Counted from the stretch's first letter, positions 46,711 through 56,113 are shown. The stretch: 61,211 nt of DNA from Candidatus Melainabacteria bacterium (GCA_023250155.1 JAHFBG010000015.1:1-61211), one strand, 5' to 3'. Numbers and translations are program-made. The notes: generated by a model not told the origin, from the letters alone.

Positions 46711-48249
46711 ATGGCAAAAACACATAATGGTCATGTTAATCTTTTAGATCCAAATAGTACTGAAAAAATGGAAAATAAACCTGAAGTAAAAAAAGTAAAA
46801 AACTATATAAATGGTTCTTGGGTTGAATCAAGTGGAAAAGAAACTGTTGATGTAATTAACCCTGCAAATGGAACCATAATTGCAAAGTGCCCTTTAAGTA
46901 CAGAAAAAGATATAAATGATGCTGTTAATGCTGCCAAACAAGCCTTTGTTTCATGGAGACAAACACCTGTTGAAGATAGAATACAAGTGTTTTTTAAACT
47001 TAAAATGCTTCTTGAAAAAAACTTAGAAGAAATAGCAAAAATTTGTACCACTGAAAATGGAAAAACTTTAGTAGAAGCTCGTGGTGATGTAAGGCGTGGG
47101 ATACAGATGGTAGAGGTAGCATGTAGCATGCCTACACTTCTTATGGGAAAAGGGTTAGAAGATATTGCTTCAGGTATTGACTGCTATGCGATTAGAAGAC
47201 CTATGGGTGTTTTTAGTGCCATAACACCATTCAATTTTCCTCCTATGGTACCTTTTTGGTTTTGGCCTTTTGCTATCGCCAGTGGAAATACTTTTATTTT
47301 AAAACCAAGTGAAAGAGTACCACTAAGTCAGGTTAGAATCTTTGAACTCATTGAAGAAGCAGGCATGCCAAAAGGTGTTATGAATCTTGTTAATGGAAGT
47401 AAAGAAGTAGTAAATGCTTTATGCAATCATCCTGATATAAAAGGAATATCATTTGTAGGTTCTACACCAGTTGCAAAACATGTTTATGAAACAGCTACAA
47501 AAACTGGAAAAAGAGTTCAGGCTCTTGGCGGAGCTAAAAACTTTATGGTTGTCTTACCCGATGCCATTATGGATTCAGCAGTTAAAACTGTATTTGAATC
47601 CTGTACTGGGTGTGCAGGCCAAAGATGTCTTGCAGGCTCAGTAATATTAGGAGTAGGTGACGATACTTATTCTAAGCTTGAAGCTGGCATTGTAAAAATC
47701 GCCAAACAAGTAAAAGTTGGAGATGGACTAGATCCTGATACAAATATTGGTCCTGTAATTTCTAAAGAAGCAAAAGAAAAAGTTAAAGCTCTTATTCAGT
47801 CAGCAAAAGATGAAGGAGCCACTATTCTTGTAGATGGTAGAGAATACAAAGAAAATCCAGATGGTTATTTCTTAGGACCTACTGTAATAGCTGGTATAAC
47901 TAAAAATATGAAAATAGCTAAAGAAGAAGTTTTTGGACCAGTAGTGTGTTTAGCTAAGACAAAATCGCTAGATGAAGCCATTGAATGGTTAAATAGCTCT
48001 GAGTATGGAAATACCACTTCACTTTTTACTACAAGTGGTGCAGCAGCAAGAAAGTTCTGCTATGAAGTAGACCCAAGCATGATAGGCATAAACATTGGTG
48101 TTCCAGCACCGATGGCATTTTTCTCATTTGGTGGATCTAAAGCTTCATTTTTTGGAGATATCAAAGCCCATGGACAAGCATCAGCAGATTTTTATACAGA
48201 TACAAAAGTAGGGATTTATCGATGGGTAAAGGATTCAAGTATTTGGTAG
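46711..48249 (+). CDS. mmsA: CoA-acylating malonate/methylmalonate-semialdehyde dehydrogenase
   Basis: 512 residues. It is an aldehyde dehydrogenase of the MmsA/IolA branch: FNFPPMVPFWFWPFAIASGN, a substrate-site GGAKNFMVVLPDA and the catalytic Cys in CAGQRCLAG. The RVFxxH-like oxyanion motifs of ordinary ALDHs are replaced as in MmsA. It converts malonate semialdehyde (from beta-alanine) with CoA and NAD+ to acetyl-CoA and CO2. AAGGGG precedes the ATG. It is the first gene of the pyrimidine-degradation cluster. Confidence 0.92.
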   Translation: MAKTHNGHVNLLDPNSTEKMENKPEVKKVKNYINGSWVESSGKETVDVINPANGTIIAKCPLSTEKDINDAVNAAKQAFVSWRQTPVEDRIQVFFKLKMLLEKNLEEIAKICTTENGKTLVEARGDVRRGIQMVEVACSMPTLLMGKGLEDIASGIDCYAIRRPMGVFSAITPFNFPPMVPFWFWPFAIASGNTFILKPSERVPLSQVRIFELIEEAGMPKGVMNLVNGSKEVVNALCNHPDIKGISFVGSTPVAKHVYETATKTGKRVQALGGAKNFMVVLPDAIMDSAVKTVFESCTGCAGQRCLAGSVILGVGDDTYSKLEAGIVKIAKQVKVGDGLDPDTNIGPVISKEAKEKVKALIQSAKDEGATILVDGREYKENPDGYFLGPTVIAGITKNMKIAKEEVFGPVVCLAKTKSLDEAIEWLNSSEYGNTTSLFTTSGAAARKFCYEVDPSMIGINIGVPAPMAFFSFGGSKASFFGDIKAHGQASADFYTDTKVGIYRWVKDSSIW

Positions 48250-48252
48250 GAA

Positions 48253-48290
48253 AATAGCGTTCAGCGGATAGCGGATAGGAAAACAAAGAA
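48253..48290. repeat. 'TAGCGTTTAG' repeat, partial copy 4
   Basis: ATAGCGTTCAGCGGATAGCGGATAGG-type core between mmsA and the dihydropyrimidinase gene. It is the only single-arm copy; it contains no right arm. Confidence 0.55.
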
Positions 48291-48295
48291 CAGAA

Positions 48296-49717
48296 ATGAA
48301 GTCATTATTAGTAAAAAATGGAACGATCGTTACAGCTACTGATAAGTATGAAGCTGATGTCTATATTGAAGATGAAAAAATTCATACTATTGGAAAGAAC
48401 TTAAAATTAAACACAGACAAAACTATTGATGCTAAAAATTGTTTTCTTTTCCCTGGTGGTATTGATGCACATACTCATATGGAACTTCCTTTCATGGGAA
48501 CGTTTGCAAGTGATACATTTGAAACAGGGACACTAGCAGGACTTCATGGTGGAACTACTACGATCATTGATTTTGCTATTCAAAATAAAGGTGAATCATT
48601 TAATGAAACTCTTGATAAATGGCATAAAAAAGCTGACCACAATGCTGTAGGTGACTATGCCTTTCATCTTGGTGTTACAGATTTAAATAGTGAAACAAAA
48701 AAAGAAATCAAAGACATTGTAGAAAAAAAAGGGATTTCATCTTTTAAGATTTTTATGGCTTATAAAGGTGCACTCATGGTAGATGATCGTCAGATTATTT
48801 CACTTATGCATGAAGTGAAAAAATATGGTGGTATAGTTACATCTCATTGTGAAAACGGTGATCTTATTGATGAATTAGTAGCTGAGGCAAAAGCTAGTGG
48901 TAATCTTTCTCCTAAATATCATGTTTTAACCAGACCAGCTATTGCAGAAGCAGAAGCTACAGGAAGAATTATTGATATTGCATTTCATGGAGGACATCCT
49001 GTTTACATAGTTCATCTAACTTGCGAAGAAGCATTAAACAGGGTACGAGAAGCTACAAAAAGAAATCAAGTAGTAAATGTAGAAACTTGTGTTCAGTATT
49101 TGTTATTAGATGAATCCTTATATTTTTCAGTTGGCTTTGAAGGCTCTAAATGGGTTATGAGTCCTCCGCTTAGAAAAGAAAAAGACAGAGAAGCTCTTTG
49201 GAGAGGAATCAATCAAGGACTAGTTCACACAGTAGCTACTGATCATTGTCCATTTTGTATGGATCAAAAGAAAATGGGAGAAAATGATTTCTCTAAAATC
49301 CCAAACGGTGCACCTGGAATAGAGCATAGAATGGAGCTTTTATATACTTATGGAGTTTTAGAAAATAAAATTTCTTTAAACAAGTTTGTGGAAGTGACTT
49401 CTACAAATCCTGCAAAAATCTTTGGTATGTTTCCTAAGAAGGGAGCTATTTCTATAGGTTCTGATGCTGATATTGTAATATTTGATCCTTCTATTAGCCA
49501 TATAATATCAGCTAAAACACATCACCACAAATGTGACTACTCTGCCTATGAAGGATGGAAGGTAAAAGGGAAATGTAAAACTATAGTTTTAAGAGGAACT
49601 ATTGCTATAGACAATGGTAAGAATCTTATTAACAAAGGATTTGGAAGATATATAAAGAGAAGTCCTTATAATAAAGAATTAATTGAAACAGAAAAAACTT
49701 TAGTAGGAACAACATAA
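48296..49717 (+). CDS. Dihydropyrimidinase
   Basis: 473 residues of the cyclic amidohydrolase fold. Metal ligands lie in GGIDAHTHMELPF, the carboxylated Lys in SSFKIFMAYKGALM, and His/Asp ligands in VTSHCENGD, YIVHLTCEEA and VATDHCPF. The enzyme opens dihydrouracil to N-carbamoyl-beta-alanine. Its position between mmsA and beta-ureidopropionase supports pyrimidine rather than hydantoin breakdown. Confidence 0.94.
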   Translation: MKSLLVKNGTIVTATDKYEADVYIEDEKIHTIGKNLKLNTDKTIDAKNCFLFPGGIDAHTHMELPFMGTFASDTFETGTLAGLHGGTTTIIDFAIQNKGESFNETLDKWHKKADHNAVGDYAFHLGVTDLNSETKKEIKDIVEKKGISSFKIFMAYKGALMVDDRQIISLMHEVKKYGGIVTSHCENGDLIDELVAEAKASGNLSPKYHVLTRPAIAEAEATGRIIDIAFHGGHPVYIVHLTCEEALNRVREATKRNQVVNVETCVQYLLLDESLYFSVGFEGSKWVMSPPLRKEKDREALWRGINQGLVHTVATDHCPFCMDQKKMGENDFSKIPNGAPGIEHRMELLYTYGVLENKISLNKFVEVTSTNPAKIFGMFPKKGAISIGSDADIVIFDPSISHIISAKTHHHKCDYSAYEGWKVKGKCKTIVLRGTIAIDNGKNLINKGFGRYIKRSPYNKELIETEKTLVGTT

Positions 49718-49747
49718 TTTATTGTATTTCATTAAGGAGAAATGAAA

Positions 49748-50614
49748 ATGTCAAAAAACGTAAAAATTGGCTTAATTCAAATAGCAAATAAGCTCAATAC
49801 AGATGCATCTTGTGAAGAGCATAGAAAAGCAATGACTGAAGCTCATATTCCTTTCATAGATGAAGCAGGAAAACAAAAAGTACAAATGCTATGTTTTCAG
49901 GAAGTCTTTACTGGTCCATATTTCTGCCCGTCACAAGATTCTAAGTGGTATGACTTAGCTGAACCTATACCTGATGGACCTACGACTAAGCTCATGTGTG
50001 ACTATGCAAAAAAATATAACATGGTAATTATCGTACCTATTTATGAGGTTGAAAATACAGGGGTTTATTATAATACAGCTGCTGTAATCGATGCAGATGG
50101 AACATATCTTGGAAAGTATAGAAAAAATCACATTCCTCAAGTAAAAGGTTTTTGGGAAAAGTTTTTCTTTAAACCTGGAAACCTTGGATATCCAGTATTT
50201 AAAACAAAATATGGAAATATCGGTGTTTATATTTGTTATGATAGGCATTTTCCAGATGGAGCACGTTGTCTAGGTTTAAACGGTGCTGAAATTGTATTTA
50301 ATCCATCAGCTACTGTTAGCGGACTTTCCGAATATTTATGGAAGATAGAACAGCCTGCACATGCTGTAGCAAATGGGTATTTTGTTTGTACCATAAATAG
50401 AGTAGGAACTGAAGCTCCCTGGAATATTGGAGACTTTTATGGAACATCTTATGTCGTAGGTCCTCGTGGAAATATCATAAAAGAAGCTTCGAGAAATAAA
50501 GATGAGTTATTGGTCTGTGATATAAATCTAGATGATATTAAAGAAGTAAGAGACTTATGGCAATTCTATAGAGATAGGCGTCCTGAGACATATAAAGAAC
50601 TTGTGGCTTTATAG
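49748..50614 (+). CDS. Beta-ureidopropionase (N-carbamoyl-beta-alanine amidohydrolase)
   Basis: 288 residues from the second ATG (49748), which is 8 nt from AAGGAG; the first ATG at 49742 is only 2 nt away. Nitrilase-fold catalytic residues are the Glu in CFQEVFTGPYF, the Lys in KYRKNHIP and the Cys in YICYDRHFPDGAR. The segment EYLWKIEQPAHAVANGYFV is typical of the beta-ureidopropionase/carbamoylputrescine group. It releases beta-alanine, CO2 and ammonia. Downstream of dihydropyrimidinase in the same operon. Confidence 0.92.
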   Translation: MSKNVKIGLIQIANKLNTDASCEEHRKAMTEAHIPFIDEAGKQKVQMLCFQEVFTGPYFCPSQDSKWYDLAEPIPDGPTTKLMCDYAKKYNMVIIVPIYEVENTGVYYNTAAVIDADGTYLGKYRKNHIPQVKGFWEKFFFKPGNLGYPVFKTKYGNIGVYICYDRHFPDGARCLGLNGAEIVFNPSATVSGLSEYLWKIEQPAHAVANGYFVCTINRVGTEAPWNIGDFYGTSYVVGPRGNIIKEASRNKDELLVCDINLDDIKEVRDLWQFYRDRRPETYKELVAL

Positions 50615-50642
50615 AAGATAGGAGATAGAGAACCATGCATGT

Positions 50643-50841
50643 CAACTTAAGCATATTGTTTCGACTCATCATGCCAGCTTGGAGCCTTCCAAAGCCATCG
50701 GGGTTCTTGGCAAATTCAATTCATCAGTTGTATTGTCCTTGCACGATTAAGACTTTAGAGCAAAAGATATTAAGAGGCTCCCTCGGGCTGTCCAGCTCCT
50801 GCGCTTGGCAGATGAGTCTTATATTGATACTGCTTAAGTTG
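50643..50841. mobile_element. MITE-like palindromic element in the pyrimidine operon
   Basis: About 199 bases with long imperfect inverted ends: CAACTTAAGCA...GACTCATC.TGCCA at the left (50643-50676). The inverse is TGGCAGATGAGTC...TGCTTAAGTTG at the right (50806-50841). The interior is GC-richer than the flanks and has no credible gene. The element lies between the beta-ureidopropionase and aminotransferase genes and has no transposase. Confidence 0.65.
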
Positions 50842-50901
50842 GCACCAATAGGGTAGAGAACACAAGATAAAAAATAGTATGGAGTATTTGTCAAAAAAAA
50901 T

Positions 50902-52227
50902 ATGGCGATAAAAGAACAAACAACTAAATCAAATGAAGAAATCATAGAGGTAAGAAAAAAACATTTTTTACCGACGGCCTTTTTATACTATAAGACACCT
51001 GTTCAACTAGTAAGAGCTAAGGGAAATTATGTTTATGATGAACAAGGAAAAGAATATTTAGATGCTATTGGTGGCATAGTATGTATCTCAGCAGGACACA
51101 ATCACCCAAAAATTAAAACTGCTTTACTTGAAATGCTAAACAACGATGAGATTCAGCACTCCTCTACTATATTTTTAAATCAACACATTACAAATCTAGC
51201 TAAAAAAATTCTTTCAGAAGCTCCAAAAGGCATAGATAGATGTTCATTTACAAACTCAGGCTCTGAAGCAAATGAATTAGCCATTATGGCAGCTCGTCAT
51301 GCTACAGGTGAAGCCATGGTCGTAAATCTAAGACATGGTTATCATGGCGGAACAGGCGCTACATTAGCTAGTTGTGGTCAGCACTCCTGGAGATTTAGAT
51401 CTCAACCCGTGTCTTCTGTAACATCAGCATTAGAACCATATTGTTATAGATGTCCATTCAATCAAAAACCCGAGAGCTGTCACCTTGAATGTGCTAAGAA
51501 TGTTGAAACTACTATACAGACCTCAACACATGGAAAAATAGCAGCGTTCATAGCTGAACCTATTCTTGGTGTAGGAGGTTTTATCACCCCACCAAAAGAA
51601 TATTTTCATGAAGTAGCAAAAATTGTTCACAATTATGGTGGAAAATATATCAGCGATGAAGTTCAAACAGGAGCTGGAAGATGTGGAGGAAGCTTTTTAC
51701 ATACAAAAGAACTTGGCATTGATGCAGATATGATTACTATGGCAAAAGGCTTTGGAAATGGTGCTGCTATCGGTGCTACTTTAATGAAATCAGAAGTTTC
51801 AGAGACGCTTTCTGGAAAAGTTCATTTTAATACATTTGGTGGAGATCCATATCAGACCGTACAAGCATTAAAAACCATGGAAATAATAGAAGAAGAAAAT
51901 CTGATCGAAAATGCAAAAGTTATGGGTGAGCATTTAATGAACTCATTAAAAGAACTTATGAAAAAACATAAATTAATTGGTGATGTTAGAGGAAAAGGTT
52001 TAATGGTAGGAATTGAATTAGTAAAAGACAAAACCACAAAAGAACATGCCCCTGATGAGTGCAAAGAACTAATGGAACTCTGTAAGAACAAAGGTTTATT
52101 GCTAGGCAAGGGAGGACTTTTTGGAAATGTAATTAGAATTGCGCCTGCACTTTCTATAAATAAAGCTCAAACAGATTTTATGATAAAGGTTATTGATGAA
52201 TCACTTTATGAGATAAGTAAGAAATAA
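50902..52227 (+). CDS. Class III aminotransferase (beta-alanine/pyruvate, AGXT2-like)
   Basis: 441 residues. The PLP-dependent ornithine-aminotransferase-type fold is clear: NSGSEANELAIMAAR, GYHGGTGATLAS, the ISDEVQTGAGRCG helix and the PLP Lys in TMAKGFGNG. A Cys-rich segment, CYRCPFNQKPESCHLEC, is a feature of AGXT2-like enzymes. Here it would convert beta-alanine plus an oxoacid to malonate semialdehyde, feeding the mmsA product. Operon context supports that role; the preferred acceptor is unknown. Confidence 0.9.
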   Translation: MAIKEQTTKSNEEIIEVRKKHFLPTAFLYYKTPVQLVRAKGNYVYDEQGKEYLDAIGGIVCISAGHNHPKIKTALLEMLNNDEIQHSSTIFLNQHITNLAKKILSEAPKGIDRCSFTNSGSEANELAIMAARHATGEAMVVNLRHGYHGGTGATLASCGQHSWRFRSQPVSSVTSALEPYCYRCPFNQKPESCHLECAKNVETTIQTSTHGKIAAFIAEPILGVGGFITPPKEYFHEVAKIVHNYGGKYISDEVQTGAGRCGGSFLHTKELGIDADMITMAKGFGNGAAIGATLMKSEVSETLSGKVHFNTFGGDPYQTVQALKTMEIIEEENLIENAKVMGEHLMNSLKELMKKHKLIGDVRGKGLMVGIELVKDKTTKEHAPDECKELMELCKNKGLLLGKGGLFGNVIRIAPALSINKAQTDFMIKVIDESLYEISKK

Positions 52228-52242
52228 GAAGCAAGAAGTAAA

Positions 52243-53556
52243 ATGACTAAAACAGTAGAAAAAACAGATGCTCTTGATTTAGAAAGGAAATTTTCTAAAA
52301 TCAAACCTCTATTGAAATCATATGAAGCATCTGTAGAAGCTTCCAGGTGTTTGTTTTGTTATGATGCACCATGTATAAATGCCTGTCCTACATCAATTGA
52401 CATCCCTATGTTTATTAGACAGATTATGTCTAGAAATGTAGAAGGTTCAGCTAAAACTATATTCACACAAAATATCTTAGGAAAATCCTGTGGTCAGGTA
52501 TGTCCTACTGAAGTACTTTGTGAAGGTGCTTGTGTTTACAATGCCATGAATGAAAAACCAATTGAAATAGGGAGGCTACAAGCATTTGCTACAGATTATG
52601 CCATTAAAAAAAATATTAGATTTTTCAGCAAAGGTAAAAAAACAGATAAGAAAATTGCAGTAATTGGTGGAGGACCAGGAGGATTAGCATGTGCTCATGA
52701 ATTGACAAGGCTAGGACATGAAGTTACAGTCTTTGAATCCGCTCCAAATGCTGGTGGTTTAAATACTTACGGTGTAGCACCTTATAAATATTCTAATAAA
52801 GAATCACAAGAAGAAATAAATTATATTTCTCAAATTGGATTTGAGATTAAAACAAACCATAAAATAGATTCAAAATCACTAAGTGAATTAGAAAAAAAAT
52901 ATGATGCAATATTTTTATCGATTGGACTTGGAAAGTCAAACAAGTTAAACATTCCTGGTGAAAACTTAAAAGGAGTATATGGTGCTAGTGAGTTTATTCA
53001 TGAACTTAGAGAAAAAGAACAAAAAATTACAGTTGGCAAGAACATAATAGTAATTGGTGCTGGGAATACAGCTATAGATGCTACCGTAGAGACTTCTAAG
53101 CTAGGTGCTAATGTTACTGTGGTTTATAGACGTACTGAAAAAGAACAAAGAGCATATTATTTTGAGGTAGATTTAGCAAAAGTGCATTCTGCAAGATTTA
53201 TGTACCTTACTACACCTATAGAAATCTTAGGAAAAGAAAAAGTAGAAGGTTTAAAGTGCATAAAAAACAATCTTAAATTTGAACCTATAAAAGGAAGTGA
53301 ATTTGTTATTCCTTGTGACATGATAATTTCTGCTGTAGGGCAAGAAAAAATGGTTGATTTTTATAAAAATATTTCAGGTTTAAAAATCGACAGTGGAAAA
53401 GTAATCGTGAATAAAGATTTCCAAACCTCAAATTTGAAATACTTTGCAGGTGGAGATTGTGTAAATGGAGGAAAAGAAGTTGTTAATGCTGTAAGTCATG
53501 GTCGGGATGCAGCAAGAGGAATAGATAGGTTTCTTATGGAAAAAGTGTCATCCTGA
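52243..53556 (+). CDS. preT: NAD-dependent dihydropyrimidine dehydrogenase, PreT-type subunit
   Basis: 437 residues. The N-terminal Fe-S part has CLFCYDAPCINACP and GKSCGQVCPTEVLCEGAC, the cysteine pattern of GltD-like proteins. FAD and NAD(P) Rossmann motifs are VIGGGPGGLACAHE and VIGAGNTAIDATVE. The conserved C-terminal FAGGDCVNGGKEVVNAV follows. It passes electrons from NADH to PreA. The last codons and the TGA stop lie inside the TGTCAT repeat, so the true ancestral C-terminus may differ slightly. Confidence 0.92.
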   Translation: MTKTVEKTDALDLERKFSKIKPLLKSYEASVEASRCLFCYDAPCINACPTSIDIPMFIRQIMSRNVEGSAKTIFTQNILGKSCGQVCPTEVLCEGACVYNAMNEKPIEIGRLQAFATDYAIKKNIRFFSKGKKTDKKIAVIGGGPGGLACAHELTRLGHEVTVFESAPNAGGLNTYGVAPYKYSNKESQEEINYISQIGFEIKTNHKIDSKSLSELEKKYDAIFLSIGLGKSNKLNIPGENLKGVYGASEFIHELREKEQKITVGKNIIVIGAGNTAIDATVETSKLGANVTVVYRRTEKEQRAYYFEVDLAKVHSARFMYLTTPIEILGKEKVEGLKCIKNNLKFEPIKGSEFVIPCDMIISAVGQEKMVDFYKNISGLKIDSGKVIVNKDFQTSNLKYFAGGDCVNGGKEVVNAVSHGRDAARGIDRFLMEKVSS

Positions 53557-53614
53557 GGCATAGCCGAAGGATCTATTAACGTTATTAGATTCTTCGCCAA
53601 CGCTCAGAATGACA
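53546..53614. repeat. TGTCAT...ATGACA dispersed palindrome at the preT/preA junction
   Basis: Left end TGTCATCCTGAG (53546-53557), right end CTCAGAATGACA (53603-53614), 69 bases in all. The inner GCCGAAGGATCT and AGATTCTTCGCC are also inverted. Repeats of this outline (TGTCATTCTGAG and its inverse) occur in many bacterial genomes, from memory. It supplies the last three codons and the stop of preT. Confidence 0.8.
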
Positions 53615-53631
53615 TTGATAGGATAATATTA

Positions 53632-54891
53632 ATGCCAAATCTAGAATCAAATTTTGCAGGAATTAAATCACCAAACCCATTTTGGTTGGCATCAGCACCA
53701 CCTACAAACACTGGTTATCAGGTAATGAATGCATTTAAAGCAGGCTGGGGTGGAGCAGTCTGGAAAACCCTTGGACAACCGATCGTAAATGTATCCAGCA
53801 GATATGGTGCACTTTCATATAAGAGCACGAGGATGATGGGCTTAAATAATATCGAACTAATTACAGATAGATCTCTTGAAGTCAATTTAAAAGAAATGAA
53901 AGAGGTAAAAGAAAAATTTCCAAACCATGCACTAATAGCTTCTATGATGTTTGAGAAAAAAGAAGAGTGGCATGACTGTATAAAGCGCTGTGAAGATATA
54001 GGAGTAGATGGATTTGAGTTAAATTATGGATGCCCTCATGGTATGTGTGAACGGGGCATGGGATCTGCTGTGGGTCAAAATCCAGATGTCTGTGAAAAAA
54101 TAACTTCATGGGTGACAGAAAAAGCTACAAAACCAGTCATTGTAAAACTTACACCAAACATTTCAGATATTACAAAACCAGCATTGGCAGCCCAACGTGG
54201 TGGAGCAAATGCAGTATCTCTCATAAACACTATAAACTCTGTTACAGGAATAAATTTAGATACCATGGACCCAAACCCTACTGTTAGTGGCTTATCTACA
54301 CATGGTGGTTATTGTGGACCAGCAGTAAAACCCATAGCATTAAATATGGTGTCAGAACTAACCAATCATCCTGATTTTAAGCTTCCTATTTCAGGAATCG
54401 GTGGAGTAGAAACATGGCAAGATGCAGTTGAGTTTTTCTTAATGGGAGCTAGTACTGTTCAGGTTTGTACTGCAGTTATGCATTATGGTTTTAGAATAGT
54501 GACTGATTTAATTGAGGGAACAAGTGGTTATTTAGACTCTCATAAAATGCACTCTGTAGGTGAACTTTGTGGTATTACAGCAAAAAAACTAAAAAAATGG
54601 GAAGAGTTAGATTTAAATTATAAAGTAATTGCACATATAGATCCTGAAAAATGTATAGGATGCCAGCTTTGCTATATAGCTTGTGAAGATGGAGCTCATC
54701 AGTCTATTTCAGTAATTCCTGGACAAAGAGTGCCTATGATTAAAGAAGATCACTGTGTAGGATGCAATCTATGTAGTCTTGTTTGTCCCGTGGATACTTG
54801 TATAAGCATGGTTAAAATTGAAACAGGAAAATCAAAAATCACCTGGAAAGATCATCCGGCTAATCCATTAGCAAAGGTTAAAGCTTTTTAA
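53632..54891 (+). CDS. preA: NAD-dependent dihydropyrimidine dehydrogenase, PreA-type subunit
   Basis: 419 residues (E. coli PreA has 411). The FMN-binding TIM barrel is dihydroorotate-dehydrogenase-like. The active-site Cys lies in LNYGCPHGMCERGMG, and VKLTPNISDI and GIGGVETWQDA bind the cofactor. The C-terminal ferredoxin part has CIGCQLCYIACEDGAHQ and CVGCNLCSLVCPVDTC, two [4Fe-4S] clusters. With PreT it reduces uracil or thymine to the dihydro form. It starts 18 nt after the palindromic repeat. It ends the operon. Confidence 0.94.
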   Translation: MPNLESNFAGIKSPNPFWLASAPPTNTGYQVMNAFKAGWGGAVWKTLGQPIVNVSSRYGALSYKSTRMMGLNNIELITDRSLEVNLKEMKEVKEKFPNHALIASMMFEKKEEWHDCIKRCEDIGVDGFELNYGCPHGMCERGMGSAVGQNPDVCEKITSWVTEKATKPVIVKLTPNISDITKPALAAQRGGANAVSLINTINSVTGINLDTMDPNPTVSGLSTHGGYCGPAVKPIALNMVSELTNHPDFKLPISGIGGVETWQDAVEFFLMGASTVQVCTAVMHYGFRIVTDLIEGTSGYLDSHKMHSVGELCGITAKKLKKWEELDLNYKVIAHIDPEKCIGCQLCYIACEDGAHQSISVIPGQRVPMIKEDHCVGCNLCSLVCPVDTCISMVKIETGKSKITWKDHPANPLAKVKAF

Positions 54892-55015
54892 CTAATCTAA
54901 TAATTAATAGAAAATAAAAAAATCACTTATAACTTTAAAATAGAGTATAGTTTATCTACTTTTGAAATTAACTATTTAAGAAAGACTCTATTAAGGAAAT
55001 CAATAAGGAGAAATA

Positions 55016-55846
55016 ATGACCACAGTATCTGTTGATTATTATAATTTTAATAAAAATCAATTTCCACAAGTAACTTCTGCACTAAAAAAACATTTATCTG
55101 TAAATGAAAAGAATCATAAGCCTCACTGGGCTTCAGAATCTGAATTTTTAGAACCAGTAAAGAAAGATATAGACACTCCAAAACCCTATGGAGTCATAGA
55201 AACTAAGCTTCCATGGAATGTTGCAAGCTTACTTGCTTATGATATGGGACTAACTGATATTAATTGGAAAAGCGATTGTGAGGAAAGTCATCGATATGAC
55301 ATGCCATTATCAAGTGGAACACATACAATAACACTATTTGGGCATAATATCGGTGACGATCCTTTCCAAGTTAGAGTTTCTGGAGATATTGATTATGGTA
55401 TTTGTTCATTAGATCTCTTACAAGCGTGGAAAAAAGAGTTTGAAAAAAATCCAGATGGCTTTCTAGATAAAGTCATAGAGGTCGGAAAAAAAACTCAAGG
55501 TTTTTTCTCTGAAGGTACAGCGTTTTTATCATCATTACCTAGAGATATAGAAGGATTTAATGAGATGATAAAAAAAGCTACTAAACAAAACGATTTGTAT
55601 ATGATAATGTGCGCTATTAAGATGGTTAGATTTTATCAAGATTTTATTGGTATTCCTTTAGAAGAAGTTTTAGGACCTCCTGATTCAGTAGAATTTTCAG
55701 GATGGTATGACTTTAATTTATCTCTCTCACCTGAGGATGTAAAAATAGCTTGTGAACGTCCTACAAAGCCTCTTCAAGAAGTTGTAGAAAACATATTTTC
55801 AAAAAAGCAAAGAGATGATGTACAACTGACACAGATTTTGAAATAA
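55016..55846 (+). CDS. Hypothetical protein, tandem paralogue 1
   Basis: 276 residues, unrecognised, with no signal peptide or membrane span. AAGGAG precedes the ATG. About 75 % of positions match paralogue 2 by eye. The ends are almost identical (VSVDYYNFNKNQFPQV at the start; KPLQEVVENIFSKKQRDDVQ at the end). The middle, containing SGTHTITLFGHNIGDDPFQV, varies. The acidic, Trp-rich composition suggests a soluble protein. No function is proposed. Confidence 0.7.
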   Translation: MTTVSVDYYNFNKNQFPQVTSALKKHLSVNEKNHKPHWASESEFLEPVKKDIDTPKPYGVIETKLPWNVASLLAYDMGLTDINWKSDCEESHRYDMPLSSGTHTITLFGHNIGDDPFQVRVSGDIDYGICSLDLLQAWKKEFEKNPDGFLDKVIEVGKKTQGFFSEGTAFLSSLPRDIEGFNEMIKKATKQNDLYMIMCAIKMVRFYQDFIGIPLEEVLGPPDSVEFSGWYDFNLSLSPEDVKIACERPTKPLQEVVENIFSKKQRDDVQLTQILK

Positions 55847-55861
55847 ACTAAAGATCATTTC

Positions 55862-56113
55862 TTAAAATATCAATTGATATCTACTTCCAGCACCTTGTCC
55901 TGTTTTCTGGAGAAAGCCTTTATCTGTAAGAACTTTTAGAGAATACTGAATGGTTCTTCTTGGAATCTTAATTTCTTTTTTAAGTTCAGAAACTTGGATT
56001 CTTTTTTCAGGGTGAGACTTAAAACAGGTTAATATTTTGATTGAGGGCTCAGATAGATTTCTTTGATTTAAATATTTGGTTCTATCAAATCCATTGAAAG
56101 AAGCTACAAAAGT
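55862..56113 (-). pseudogene. Winged-helix C-terminal fragment (Fic/RecG-like protein remnant), copy 1
   Basis: An open frame of 83 sense codons, but no ATG, GTG or TTG start in the first part. It begins straight after a stop codon. It reads ...KSHPEKRIQVSELKKE, then IKIPRRTIQYSLKVLTDKGF and LQKTGQGAGSRYQLIF. This is the winged-helix tail seen at the C-terminus of Fic-like and RecG-like ATP-binding regulators. The main body is missing. Confidence 0.65.

Noticed and set aside
50635..50856. Small plus-strand gene in the operon junction
   Set aside because: The frame coincides with the MITE-like element, has no ribosome-binding site and the product has no coherent features.
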